Source: Amblyomma americanum (Eukaryota; Arthropoda; Arachnida; Ixodida; Ixodidae). From it: DNA of 64,000 nt. Shown one piece after another: positions 43,087 through 55,090 of this stretch. The stretch is taken from contig NC_135505.1 of the NCBI RefSeq assembly GCF_052857255.1, positions 132,604,967 through 132,668,966 on the forward strand, given 5' to 3'. The position numbers were made by a program, and so were the translations under genes. A model generated the notes under the pieces. That model was given only the letters and a program-made list of their open reading frames with translations, was not told the origin of the DNA and did no database searches. The stretch's first letter is position 1, and the number at the start of each line of letters is the position of its first letter.

Positions 43087-43395
43087 AGTTGTGCAGTATC
43101 TGTCTCAAATATGGGCGGACACCAGAACCGCGCCGTAAGGCAAGGGATAAAGGAGGGACTGAGAGAAGAGGCGCCGTAGTGGAGGGCTCCGGAATAATTT
43201 CGACCACCTTGGGTTTCCATGGAGGCGAAACGCAAAGGCGCCCGTGTGCTGTGCGATGTCAGTGCGCGTTAAAGATCCACAGGTGGTCGAAATTTTTCCA
43301 GAGACCTCCACTACGGCATCTCTTTTATTTTTTTACTCCCTCCTTTATCTCTCCCCTTACGGCGCGGTTGAGGTATCCGCCCAGATGTCATTTTA
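43087..43395. mobile_element. Inverted pair of Ruka-like SINE sequences, tail type 2
   Basis: The left arm (about 43087-43206) is a minus-strand tail. The right part (about 43207-43395) is a plus-strand body and tail. The arms share GGCGCCGTAGTGGAGGGCTC-type sequence and the CCTTTATC...TTACGGCGCGGTT tail, and are reverse complements over some 120 bases with about 60 bases between them. RNA from here could form a long hairpin. Confidence 0.75.
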
Positions 43396-43399
43396 GTTT

Positions 43400-44400
43400 T
43401 CGGGCCTGACTGATTGATGTTGCTGAAAGGAAGCAGGAAAAGGAAAGAGCACGGGCCTGCCTACTGGCTCAGGCAGAGCCACGCTCGCTGCCGCGTGCTG
43501 AAAGTAGCATAGTTAAAGGATAAGAGAGCAAAGATAGAAAGAAAAGGCGCCACGCGCTATTAGGCCCATAGGCCCTGGGCCGATTCCGGAGGCAGTGCAA
43601 TACCGGGCCGACCCATGCCAGAGTGCGCCTAGCACTCCGCCATATTCCAAAAATAAGTTTAATATCTTCGTTCAAAAAACCAGCAGCAGATAATAAATCA
43701 AGTATCAGGTACCTAAAACCTGTTTCCATGTTAACCTTGTGACAAATGGTCCAAAATGCATTTGGTTACTAAGAACCAACAATGGCAGCATGTTCAAACA
43801 CTACGTAATGTAAGCTTAGCTGGCTTTACAAATGACATAGGCTATCTTACTTTTTACTGAGGCAACTAACGCCTGCGTTTCTTAGCTGTAAATTTGCTGA
43901 AGTGCCAACCACACCTAAGAGCTTTGCTCCACCTAAGAGGTGCGCAGCCATCTGTTAGAAAATTCATATAAACGAAATCTCCGTCCTGTTAACATTTAGG
44001 CTCACGTGTTCTGAGCACTCTTCAATATTAAAAACTGCTTCTCACCTGTGTCACCTTGAAAATTTTCTTGAACTCTCCACTACTTTGGCTACTCAGGTTA
44101 CGCAAAGCCTTGTTTTGATAGCTCGCGCTGACTACACGTGCAAAGAAGCTTGCTGAGAGCAGAATAGTGTTATCATTTCCCGCTCTTGACATATAAAACC
44201 CTCAATAAAATCTTTCCGATAGTTTATAGATGTATCATCCTGGTCAGTACTTCTTCCTACCTCGGATTAGCCTCGCGGACAGTTATGGGCAGAGATGTTT
44301 GAGAATATTCGAATAACATTATGAATGCTTATGTTCAGAGAATAAAAATGAAATCCCTTATTTTCAGATAAAAGGAAAGCAGGTATCGTTAGAGCACAAG
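43400..44400. other. Intergenic stretch without recognised feature
   Basis: No coding exon or known repeat recognised. Sequence with detectable similarity to the region before the pseudogene GM2A-7 starts at about 44440. Confidence 0.4.
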
Positions 44401-45324
44401 AATATAATTCGATGTGCACTGACTGACATAGTAGATAGTACTCGGATATGTAGGTTGGACTTTAATTCGATGTTACAGTGGGATGAACAAATAAGTGGTT
44501 GAGTAAATAAAGTTTCACAAAAAGAATTTTAAACCATGATCGATAGCCTGCTATAATACGAGTAAATTTAATGGTACAATTTGCAATGAAATGTTTCGTA
44601 TCAAAACTACTCTCACTTCTTGTGTTGAGCAACGCTGCAAACGAGCTGTTCAAAGCTCTCTAGATGATGAAAGGAAGTATTGCGGGTTGTCGAAAGTTTA
44701 CCATGCACTGCAGCAAGTTCACACATTATTAAGCTCCTAATGTGCGAAGTGCAAGAACTCTGTTGTAGCCAAAACTGCGGCCTGAGTGCCGTACAAACAT
44801 TAAACGCCAAACCCTGTTTTTTACAGAACTCACAAACTACCGCACGAACAATCACATCTATAGCTCCGTAAAACCAGAGTGCTAGAAACTTTCTAAAGGC
44901 TGTAAAATTGATTGCAGCCAAATTAATCAAAACATGCCTCGGTTGCTGAACAACTGGGAAAACTCTGATTTTTATCCTTCCTCTCTCATGATAGTAAATG
45001 TCTTATTACATGAATCATCTTTCTGCGTGTGCGCGTAAACATTTTTTTAAATCTTGGATCGCGACATAAATTGTATGCGATGTTTTATTTTGTTGTCATA
45101 TTGTCGGCTGACAACATGGAGTAGCCCTTTGGTATGGTGTGTTCTAAAACAGTCTTATAGCAATCTTGTTTTCAAGTACGCAGTGTATTTTGTGATAGTG
45201 ATGAAACTTGTTTTGTCACAGCGCAGGTCTACTTGGTGTTTAGCATGCCGAAAGTAGGCTGGAGAATTTTGAAACAGCTCAATGAATCTCCCCTCGTCTC
45301 CATACAGTTTTGTGATAATTGAAA

Positions 45325-45975
45325 CATGTATGTATGTACAACTATGTATGTATGTATGTATGTATGCACGCATGCATTATGTACGCATGTATGTACACAT
45401 CTATTTATGTACGCATGTATATATGTACGCATGTATGTACGCATGTATGTACGCGTGTATGTACGCATGTATGTATGTACGTATGTAAGTATGCATGTAT
45501 GTATGTACGTATGTACGTATGTACGTATGTATGTATTGTGTGTGTATGTATGCACGCATGCATGTACACATGTATGTACGTACGCATGTATGTACGCATG
45601 TATGTACGCGTGTATGTATGTATGTATGTGTATGTACGCAGGCATGTATGTACGCGTGTATGTATGTATGTATGTACGCAGGCATGTATGTATGTATGTA
45701 TGTATGTATATGCATGTATGTATGCATGTATGTATGTATGTATGCATGCATATATGTGTGTATGTATGCATGCATGTATGTATTTATGCATGCATGCATG
45801 TATGCATGTATGTATGTATGTATGTATGTATGTATGTATGTATGTATGTATGTATGTATGTATGTATGTATCTATGTATGTATGTATGTATGTATGTATG
45901 TATGTATGTATGTATGTATGTATGTATGTATGCATGCATGCATGCATGCATGCATGCATGCATGCATACATGCAG
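45325..45975. repeat. Compound (ATGT/ATGC/GTAC)n microsatellite, about 650 bp
   Basis: Tetranucleotides ATGT, ATGC and ACGT in mixed order, becoming pure (GTAT)n at about 45800-45930 and (GCAT)n at 45930-45965. The long open frames of M-Y-V-C or H-T-Y-I repeats on both strands are artefacts. It ends 520 bases before the GM2A-6 start codon. Confidence 0.95.
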
Positions 45976-46434
45976 TTCAGTATAAAGCTGATTGTGGCGA
46001 TACTCTGTCGAGTTGATGTGCCTTTAAGTTCTTCCGATCGGAATATAAATACTCTCCGTTTTCCCTCTCTCTAAATATAACCAGTGCGACGGAAGCGCAA
46101 AGCTTGCCGAAACCCTCACATGGTATTTTTTGTGAGTGAAATGCGGCGCAGAAATCATTACTCTTAGCAAACGCATCAAAGTTTTTTTCAAATGGATTTC
46201 CTGCTCCATCCTTCCGGTTTCTGCTTGATCCTAACACGAACATCAAGTGGAAACCACGAATTTTACGCTCGAATCGCCGTTCACCTGCTTAAAGAAAGTA
46301 TAACTCAGAATCGTGTGATTCATTGCTGCAGTCGAGATGGCCCAACGCTTCCGGCGGCGTTTATGAAGAGCTTTAAACTGGAATTTCAGGGGTCTTTGTA
46401 CTCTATGACGTAGTCTGCATACGTAGGCACAATC

Positions 46435-46444
46435 GTTTAAAAGG
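46435..46444 (+). promoter_or_regulatory. TATA-like box of GM2A-6
   Basis: GTTTAAAAGG about 60 bases before the start codon. GM2A-7 keeps GTTAAAAAGG at the same place. Confidence 0.5.
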
Positions 46445-46499
46445 CCAATGCAGCGCCTTCATCACTGCGTGTGGCATCCGTTCGACAGCCAAAGCGGAG

Positions 46500-49400
46500 A
46501 TGATCGTCATCACCTGTTTCGGTTTTCTGGCCCTTGTTCAGCTATCGGCCTGCTCCAAACAGAATCCTCCTGTGACAGACTGCTCTGGTAAGCCCTCCTG
46601 CACTCACATCAAGCATACTGAAAAATAAAAATTGTAGCATGTAAACGCCGAATTCTTCTTGCATAAAGCGCTGTGGAGGTGTTTTTTGCTCGTTAAACGA
46701 TTTCAGGTAAGCATGTTCATTACGAGCCTATAAAGATCTGCTAGACTTCTTTTACTGAATTACTAGTCAATTTGTCTACTTAGCGTATTCACTCTATATT
46801 TAACTACTGAAAAGTGGTGCTCTGGATAATAACAACAAGCAGTTCATACCCCATCAAAGGACACTTTAAATCATTGAAAAAAAACTAAATAAGTGCGATT
46901 TAGCTTCACATATTACTTCTTCAACGTATGACGTGATTCACCTTGAAAGTTAATTTTATAAACATTGTTCCTTTCGCATCTATTTTGACTTAAAGGGATG
47001 TTTTTGTTCATCCATTCTGTTGTCCAAGATAAATACTGATTATGGTCCTCAGACATTGTAGGTCAGAGGCGCTATGTTTTGAAAAATTTTTTTTCGGAAC
47101 TGCTACAATGTAACTACCCTTTGACCTGAAGGTACGCAAGACAGTCATCCGTTTAGGAAGCGCAATGCCTTGTGTTCGTTACAAACTTACAATGTGCTAC
47201 GAGTAACTTAAATTTTGGAAGCACTTTGCTTTATTTCTGTCTGGTGAGTGTTTATCGGATTCAGTAGATAGTATCTATGGCGGTTATTTTTGGGCAGCAG
47301 ACTTTTCTGTTAAAACGCAGTGGTTTCTTTTTCAGTTCTCAATTGACGTTGTCTGCACCGTACATATGCACGTATGTAGGGTTAGTGCTAATAATTTAGG
47401 GACCGTTGCGAGACCTTGTTCGTCCCCGAAAGTTGTATATTTTTATATGCCGCAACAATTCTTTCACAGAATAAAGGCAATAAATGAACAAATATACTAA
47501 CTACGCGCTCGGTAGGAGGCCTCCGTTCTCACTGAAAATGTTCCTTCTAAACCTGCATTGTACTTCCATCTTCTTCAACGATTTTCAATGTTTTGAATGT
47601 CTTCAGGGTCCCAAAACCCGGATTTTCACCTCTCGAGCGTCACTATCACCAATGCGAAGCTTGGCAAGAAAGTCGAATTTCTCGGAACTGTGGTTGTAAA
47701 CAGAGTTATGGGCGAAAATCCGATCCTGCACATCTCGTTTGCCACTCCTGACGGAAACGAACTGCCTTGTGTTGAGAGCCTGTTTCCTTGGTAAGCCTTC
47801 AAAAACCTCGCTCAAGCGAATTCGGAGCCTCAGAAGTGGTATGACGCTCACATGAAGCACCGCCGCAATACAATTTTAATATCATTATAAATGTAATTGC
47901 ACGCTAAAGAACCTCAGTTGGTCGAAATTTCCGGAGCCCTTCACTACGACGGCCCTGAGAGCCGGAGTCGCTTTGGCACGTTAAATCCCGACAAACCAGA
48001 AACAATTCTAAATGGCATGAACTAATTCTTCCAAAACACCTCCGCCATTCTAGCTTCCAGTCTTCGTAAGGAATCCGGCGGGAAACGAAATGGCCAATTG
48101 GGTTAAAATTTTCGTTTTCTGAAATTATTTTTTTCGCTGACCTCGGGCCTTTGTCTGCCCTGTGAAAAAAACTATAATGGAGTAAGCAATACAATACCAG
48201 CAAATTTTTTTATTATCTGTGATCGTAAGCAAATTGCGCTTCTAATCATTCTGAATTTCGCGGGTTTCCGACTACGCTGCACCACGACGTTATTACCACC
48301 ATTTGGAAACGATATCAGTAGACCACAGATTTCATTGGTTGCAATGCCGCATTTCTCTTACCAAAATCGAGGGCATAACGAAGGTGATTAACGAGGCAAA
48401 CGAGATATTAACCTTCAGGTTTGTTTTCTGAGCATTCACTTTTTCATTGCTATCACTTATCCCTTCAGAATTTCGTAACGAGTGGCAGAAGAATGATTCT
48501 GTTTGTTGTGCATGATTACTGAGACGTTTAGAAGTGGAATAAAGCTCGCGGTGCTTTTGTTTACGTGTGAACTATTTTCTCAGACTTTATTCTAAAGGAA
48601 ATACATATGCAAGCTAGAGTATCACTTCTGGGCATCTAAACAGCTAACCGCTCTACTAGTAGCACAAAACAGGGTATTGAAAACGTGCTCACATCAAAAA
48701 CTTGTACGCATCACCCATAATTATTTAAGGCCCGAGATGATTTGAAGACTGTTTTAAAGCCAATTCCTCAGCAACCAGCTAACAAAATAAAATGGAGTTA
48801 TGAAAACAGCAAAAAGTGCCCTATCTATGCCAACATTGATTACATATCAAGTACAAATTACGAGAAAAGTTTAATCGCCGTGTTTCCTATTAGCTACTTA
48901 CAACACAGAACCTGAACAGTGTCTCAAACATAATGATGTCGCACGCTGCCATCTTGGACATCTTATGGCTATTTTATGCGTTTTCTTTCTACAGGTGCCG
49001 TAGGGCTGCTTCACCATCATATACGACCAACTCGCCCATGAGTTCTCCTCTTTTAATATTTAACAACTTCTTTGTAATAAATATCCTACACGTTTTACGC
49101 GCGTAGAAGAGAATTCTGTCCTCCCTGCATTGCATGTCACGAGTAAACTTAAGTATTTAATGCTATTGTTTAGTTTTGCTACCTCCTTGCATCGCCTTTA
49201 AAATTTCTTAACCTTTGCACTTATTCGCCCGCTGTGTACGCATAATATTGTTTTCGTAGCTTAGCCTTCATCAAAAGTAAAAATTGTTTAAAAATTGATA
49301 TCGTTGACCACCCCTTCTGTCTCAGTACATAAAAGATATTTTTCTTCTATGTTTGAAAATTTCGTTTTTTTGATGAGATTAGAAAGGCTCTTTGACCAGG

Positions 49401-51679
49401 AGCATTAAAGTCAGACGCTTGTTACAAAACGTCCTGAGTTATCCCATCATCTGCTTTTATTTATTTCTGTTGACAGCGAGCTGAAGACTTGTAAGGGCAC
49501 CACACGGATAGAGAAGAAGCTGAATGCAGACTGGGACAACAAGTGTCCCGTTCAGCCTGGAACTTACCAAGCGCCCTTAGAATTCCGGCTCCCTGACGAC
49601 CAGGAGGCGAAAGACTATTTCGGGGTGAGTTAAGTCTACATGAACAGCTGCCACTTGAAACACGTCTCATGCGGCTATGTGTGACTCTATTACCGACTGC
49701 ATACATTGCGAAGGTCGGAAAGTTCACCAGGGGCGTTGTGTATTAATTAATTGGTTTTTTTGGGGAAAGGAAATGGCGCAGTATCTGTCTCATATATCGT
49801 TGGACACCTGAACCGCGCCGCAAGGGAAGGGATAAAGGAGGGAGTGAAAGAAGAAAGGAGAGAGGTGCCGTAGTTGAGGGCTCCGGAATAATTTCGACCA
49901 CATGGGGATCTTTAACGTGCAAAATGCAAAAATTTGTTCTCACCTTTCATGAAAATCTAAGACTGGCGCCCCACTCCCTTTCGAAGCAGATAGGTCACCA
50001 GTAGTTGCAATCTTTTTGCCGCAGTGTAAATGCTTTCATGTATTTTAAGAGCGTTAGCTCTTACGCAGCACGTTTCTCGATTTCTTGGGGTCTGCTACCA
50101 CCTACCTTCGGCGGGAAATTTCCCAAGCTCGAAGAATTCAAGATGGCGGCCGTCATAGTAAAACGACAGAGCAACCCAAATGATGATTGATTGGTTACGT
50201 CATAAAAAATCGAATTGGTGATTGATTAGTGATGTCACTGGTATATCCATTTGGCGATTGATTGGTGCTGTCACTTATAAATCCAAGATGTCAAATTCGT
50301 ATTTTCATTGATGTACCTCACTTTAATCTCATTCATATCAATTCTACTGAACAACACACCTAGCTCTCGTTACTTCCACGTCTTCCAGACGGTGGCGGCA
50401 TCTTAATTTCTTAGTTGTTCACTTGATACTGAATCTTCGAAAGACAGGGCCAGAAAACGATGACGCTACACGTGTAGCGAAAACAGAATCGTTTTTAGCG
50501 CAGCGTTTCAGAGTTTTCAGAAATGCACCACAAGTAGTTAGCATGAAAATACCGATGAGTTGATATTAATGCGAAAGCATTATACGCATGTCCCATTAGC
50601 ACAAAAGCCGCCCGCCGCCGTCCATGACACAAAATTGGGATGATGTCATAACTCCGATGTACGGTGTCACAACACATGTAAGCGAACATGTATAGTCGTG
50701 AATGATGAAACGTAACGTAATATGACCAATCAAATTCATGACTTGTAGTCATATTCATGACGCGTGGCTAAGTAATTTTGCAACGTAGCAAGACTCAGCA
50801 CTTTACAATTGACGTAATGTAAGGTATGTAAAGTATGCGCAGCCTTGATGCGTACTCATATAGCTTAAGCAAATATACTTAGTCATGACGTGTAGTCATA
50901 GTCATGACTTATGATTCCTAGTTATTATTAAACGTAGCATGACAACACATAACAGATGATGTAGCATGACATACTTTACCACTATGAAATATAAGCAGTC
51001 TTAGATGGTTCTGGCGTATTTTTCATTCCTTACTCTTCTTTTTTGAGCGAAACACGAATAGGGTGATTAAAGAGTGCGTATAAAATCGTTTATTTGTGTA
51101 TCGACAACAGGCAACAGAAGCGTAACGTGACGGGTGCATTTCATACAAAAAGCAATGGCCAAAAGAATTTTTTACTCAGTGAATCTAGGTTTATGTTCAG
51201 GAAAAGCCGAGTGTAAAACCTTTGAACGTTCAGCAATTTTACAGACTAGTTTAATATTAACAATAACGTATAGTTTTTCGTAATCAATATCTTAGTGTTG
51301 ACGTATATTGAAATAATGGATTTCGTCGCATAAGTACATAAGCGACCACTGGTCCGCTTCTTTGTGCATCTGCGCTCGCCCAAATTTAGGCATTCAGTGG
51401 TCTGCTTCACGAACTATCCTGGGGAGTCGTCTGGAACGTATTGAACTTCCTCAGTAGTCTCTGAAGTTTTTGCGGATTGTTAAGAGCTAAAGCGAGCTAT
51501 CTCCTTTTATTCATATCGAGCACCTTGAAACTACCCACATTTCCTTTAGTAATGGATCCAAATTACAGGTTTGTCCGATCTATTTTCAGGATGGAAACCT
51601 TGTAGCCACATTCAACGTCACCGACGAAGGCCAAGTTCTCGGCTGCGGGTCTGTTCCCGTAGTTATTGACGTCGATTAA
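46500..51679 (+). CDS. GM2 activator-like ML-domain protein, chimeric B/A type (GM2A-6), complete
   Basis: Four exons: 46500-46587, 47607-47790, 49477-49624 and 51590-51679 (stop TAA), 169 residues. The signal peptide is MIVITCFGFLALVQLSAC, then KQNPPVTDC. Exon 2 encodes HLSSVTITNAKLGKKVEF and ends LPCVESLFPC. Exon 3 encodes ELKTCKGTTRIEKKLNADW and NKCPVQPGTY, as in B-type genes. Exon 4 encodes GNLVATFNVTDEGQVLGC and ends VIDVD, as in A-type genes, unlike the VDVQ or IDVQ end of genes 2 and 4. All six cysteines are kept; one sequon (NVT) lies in exon 4. Introns 1 and 2 are GT-AG in phases 1 and 2, and the third is in phase 0. Ruka-like copies lie in introns 2 and 3. It is the only intact member of the right-hand duplicated segment. 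Confidence 0.9.
47894..47999 (+). mobile_element. Ruka-like SINE fragment, plus strand, tail type 1
   Basis: Intron 2 of GM2A-6. Keeps GCACGCTAAAGAACCTCAGT, TCGAAATTTCCGGAGCCCTT and the tail GAGTCGCTTTGGCACGTTAA. Confidence 0.7.
49751..49925 (-). mobile_element. Ruka-like SINE fragment, minus strand, tail type 2
   Basis: Intron 3 of GM2A-6. Nearly identical to the copy at 5188-5416: GGAAAGGAAATGGCGCAGTA, GACACCTGAACCGCGCCG and GGAGGGAGTGAAAGAAGAAA, then the body through GATCTTTAACGTGCA. Confidence 0.7.
50182..50289 (+). repeat. Three tandem units of about 36 bp
   Basis: Units starting at 50182, 50218 and 50254 share GATTGATTGGT(T/G)..GTCA(C/T) followed by a TAAATCC- or TATCC-like end. In intron 3 of GM2A-6. 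Confidence 0.65.
50730..50920. repeat. Dispersed TCATGAC / GTAGTCAT repeats
   Basis: Motifs ATTCATGACTTGTAGTCATA, AGTCATGACGTGTAGTCATA and AGTCATGACTTATGATTCC recur within 190 bases. The TCATGA core is palindromic. Nature unknown; in intron 3 of GM2A-6. Confidence 0.5.
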
Positions 51680-51822
51680 AATCACTGGAACTACTTCAGT
51701 CCACGGCAACCAGTGGATAAGCCATCTAAACATGGCTTAAAGGACGGATGCCAAAAAAGTGTCCCCCCTCTCTTACCAACAGTTTTCGCCCTCCACCCTT
51801 GATTATCGCACTCTCTAGCACC

Positions 51823-51828
51823 AATAAA
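51823..51828 (+). terminator. Poly(A) signal AATAAA of GM2A-6
   Basis: AATAAA 144 bases after the stop in the context AGCACCAATAAAT, as after GM2A-1. The homologous place in GM2A-7 reads AGTAAA (62056). Confidence 0.75.
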
Positions 51829-53690
51829 TAATATTGCCTGAAAGGACTTGGCTGTCTTACGATCAGCAGCCGCACAGAAAACCGATTGAGGTAAGTGTAA
51901 GCTTAAGGCCAGACTCGCCTTGCATCACACTGCCGGAAGTCACTCCACCGTGGCTGCACGCAGACCACAAATTAAGGGTTAGCCGTTTGTGCTTGTTCTC
52001 CCATTTAAAAGCACGTAAAAGTTACTAGGTTCTACAGCCAAAATTATCGACCATAAGCTTTTCCGGACACTTCGTCCTCAACAGAAAGCGTAACCATAAC
52101 ATGTTAAATGTTCAACTCTATCATCGGGGCAGTAAAAACGTTACCTAAGTTGGCAGCGTTCCCTTTGGCTTTGAGTTGTTTCCCCACTCTACTGTCTGCC
52201 ATCTGTTAAAAAGCGATGCAACTGGGTCTGTGCTATATACAAAATGGCGTCATGTAATGCAAGAGCTAGGTTCAATAGGGTAGCCGCCAGAGGACCACCC
52301 TAAATACTGCTTGGCTGTTTACAAACAGCTTTTGGTGGCCATCGCAAACACTTTTTGTTCACTCTTAACCTCTACTCAACCAGTACCACCACCGCCTAGT
52401 TCACGCTGCATCATTCTTCTGCTTTTGGTGGTTCTGTTTCTGATTTTTATTATTTCATTTACATTTTATTTTTACCGTTTTTTTCGAGTTTGTTGCTGCC
52501 TTGCTTCACAAACCATGTTCGCCTCTATCCATTAAGCAACACGGTACTCGTCGTGGCTATGAGATTCCATATTCCCTACCCACGAGAAATTTCCAAGTTC
52601 GAATTCGACCCATGGAACTCATTTTCTGGAATTTTTTTCTGTTTATGTGAGGCGGAAGGGCCACACAGACACCGCTGCAACTCCTTACCGCGGCGTTTAA
52701 TGCTAGCACATTGATGTGGACAATGTGGTCTACGGCGTGCGCATTCCTGGCAGTGTGCCTAAACTCCATTGAGCCTGGCTTCCGTTTCGGTAGGTTTCCC
52801 TTCATTAACCGTTGGTGCTTAGTTGCATGGGCATGTGCTGTGCTGCATACCGTAACTGAGAGACTGGGGGTGCACAAGGAGGTGGGATCGATAAGACGTA
52901 TAGAATAGCGAAGTGCGGTGTGTAAGAAGTGACACCAAAGTGCATGGCGTGGTGTGGTAAAAAAACATGCAGACAGCCAGCACAGCACGCACTGAGTAAA
53001 CGGCAGAAGGCCACCGGGAGCAAACATGGACGAAGACGCAACGTTTACAGCAGGCTTCAGGCTACGACGGCGAGACGCTGAGTGCATATTGTTCCGCGTA
53101 CACAGAGCGCTGCTGTATTCGTAGAAGAGCAGGTAGAACGAGCTCTGGATGCTTATTGCGTGCTTTCCGCTTGAAATCTCTTTACAAGTGCTTCGTTTAG
53201 GCGCCTTTACGGACCCGAGCGATAGCGATTCGTTTGAAAACTTTGCTATTTCTGCGCGGGAATATTGGCATATGGTATTCCAAAAAGTCAGTGGTACCAG
53301 AAAACGTTTAAACAGTGAGCTGGAGTTACTTAAGGCATAATGCACTATTCCTTCTACTATTAATTCTCGGGGAATTCTGCGCCTTGTGAACAGGCGCTGC
53401 TATCGCACAACGAATGCAGCATAATTCAACGCCACAAGATGACCACGACACCATAAATTATAGTTTTTCAAAGACGAGGGTGGGTTAGCTTCACACCACA
53501 GTTGCATGCTTTCTTTGCCTCGTATCCTTGTCTAGCTGTGGTCTGAAGCTGAAGGAAACCCTAAAGCAAACAACTCTCTGAACAATATAAAATTGTGGGC
53601 TAGCAAAAAATTTGCTAACAAATATTGCTTCGAGTATTACTTCGATCTGCAATGATTTACATTGCAGACATTTTATTTTCGCATTACAGT
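51829..53690. other. Intergenic region with a 262-codon minus-strand open frame of no clear meaning
   Basis: The longest open frame here (53345 to 52557, minus) shows no domain, signal peptide or splice logic that I recognise. Its composition (S-, R- and H-rich) looks non-coding. A dead transposon is possible. No paralog exons or RNA genes are seen. Sequence from about 53690 resembles the region upstream of GM2A-6 from about 44460. Confidence 0.35.
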
Positions 53691-54514
53691 ATGATGGTCA
53701 CATCGCTGGTTTAATAAATAAAAATACAAAATGAAAAATTTTAAACCCTAATCCCATTCGTGTCCAAAAAGTAAGATTAATAATGTACCACACGGTATTT
53801 GCTTACTCCCTAAAATATTCTTCTTTAGTCTTTGGAACAACAGTGGAAACGTACTTTTAAAACCTCTCAGAAGTATGAAAGAAAGTATTGCGTGTCGTCT
53901 GAAAAGTTACCATATACATAAAATACTTCGCACTTTCTTACATCTTAAAAAGTGCTTTATGTAAGAGGCTTGTACCAGCAATAATTATGCCGCCAGTACC
54001 GTCGAAGTATTTGATGATGTCTCTTTTTAGTGAAATTCCCAGTGAATGCTTTTTAGAGCATAATAAACCCAGAGCACAAAAGATTCTCTGAAATCAGTAG
54101 AACTTACGGCCACCAAATGCTTAAAACCCGCATGTGCTTATAATACGGAACTGGCAAATGCGGAAGTTTTCAATGTTCTCCAAACATGTTAGCACATACT
54201 GGCTTGATTTTTTTGTTTTAGTTTTACGCCAAGTTATATTTTGCTGTTTTATTGTCGACTAATGGTAGACAGTAAAATATTTGTCAAATATCCTCGGAAA
54301 AACAGTCGATCGTTATCTTTTTCTCATGTACCAAGTGTATTTTGCTGGCGTGTTGAAGTCGTTTTCGTGGCAGTGCGTCTTTATCTGATTTGTAGCAGTC
54401 CGTATTCAGCCTGTATGTACACAAATAGCTGACCACGCAATTATCAAGCAGCAGCTGAAAGGTTAAAGGTTTCTCCTAAGGCATCCATTCAGTTCTTTCT
54501 AAAGAGTGATATAT

Positions 54515-54517
<3 letters not shown>

Positions 54518-54594
<77 letters not shown>
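54518..54594. repeat. (AT)n microsatellite
   Basis: About 38 AT units, followed at 54701-54720 by a short (CT)n. It lies at the position that corresponds to the 650-bp tetranucleotide array before GM2A-6. Confidence 0.95.
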
Positions 54595-54596
<2 letters not shown>

Positions 54597-55080
54597 TGTA
54601 TCTACTTAGATATCAGTTTCAGAATACGACCAATTCCAAATGGAATCTTTCGTGTAGATGAATTGTCAAGATCATACGATCTGAAACTAGATATCTTTCT
54701 ATTACTCTCTCTCTCTCTCTAAATACAAGCTGCGCGTCGGAAGGACAAAAGTTGCCCAAACTTCCACTTCATTTCTTGCGGATGAAGGGTGGCACAAAAA
54801 AGGCGTCCTTTCTCATGAGCTTCAAAGGTTTCGTCATGGGCCTTTACTTCCCGATTGCTCCACTATCTTTTCACCCATGTGCTAACATCAGCAGGAGGCA
54901 GCGCTTTTGACGCTCGAATCTACCTTCATGTGCATGAGAAAAGCCATAACACACAGCCTCATCATCGAAGAAGGCGGGAGAGATGATAGACATTTTTAAA
55001 GGCTTTTGTGAAGAGCACTTGGCCGGAAGCTCTCGGGTCTTTGTACTTTATGGCGTAGTCCGCTTAAGTAGAACCACTAG

Positions 55081-55090
55081 GTTAAAAAGG
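55081..55090 (+). promoter_or_regulatory. TATA-like box of pseudogene GM2A-7
   Basis: GTTAAAAAGG 53 bases before the exon 1 ATG. The promoter region appears preserved, so the dead gene might still be transcribed. Confidence 0.4.

Noticed and set aside
45229..46074. Open frames up to 251 codons on both strands
   Set aside because: They are translations of the ATGT/ATGC microsatellite (M-Y-V-C and H-T-Y-I repeats).
52557..53345. 262-codon minus-strand open frame
   Set aside because: No domain, signal peptide, homolog in the window or splice context recognised; composition looks non-coding. Kept only as an unexplained stretch.
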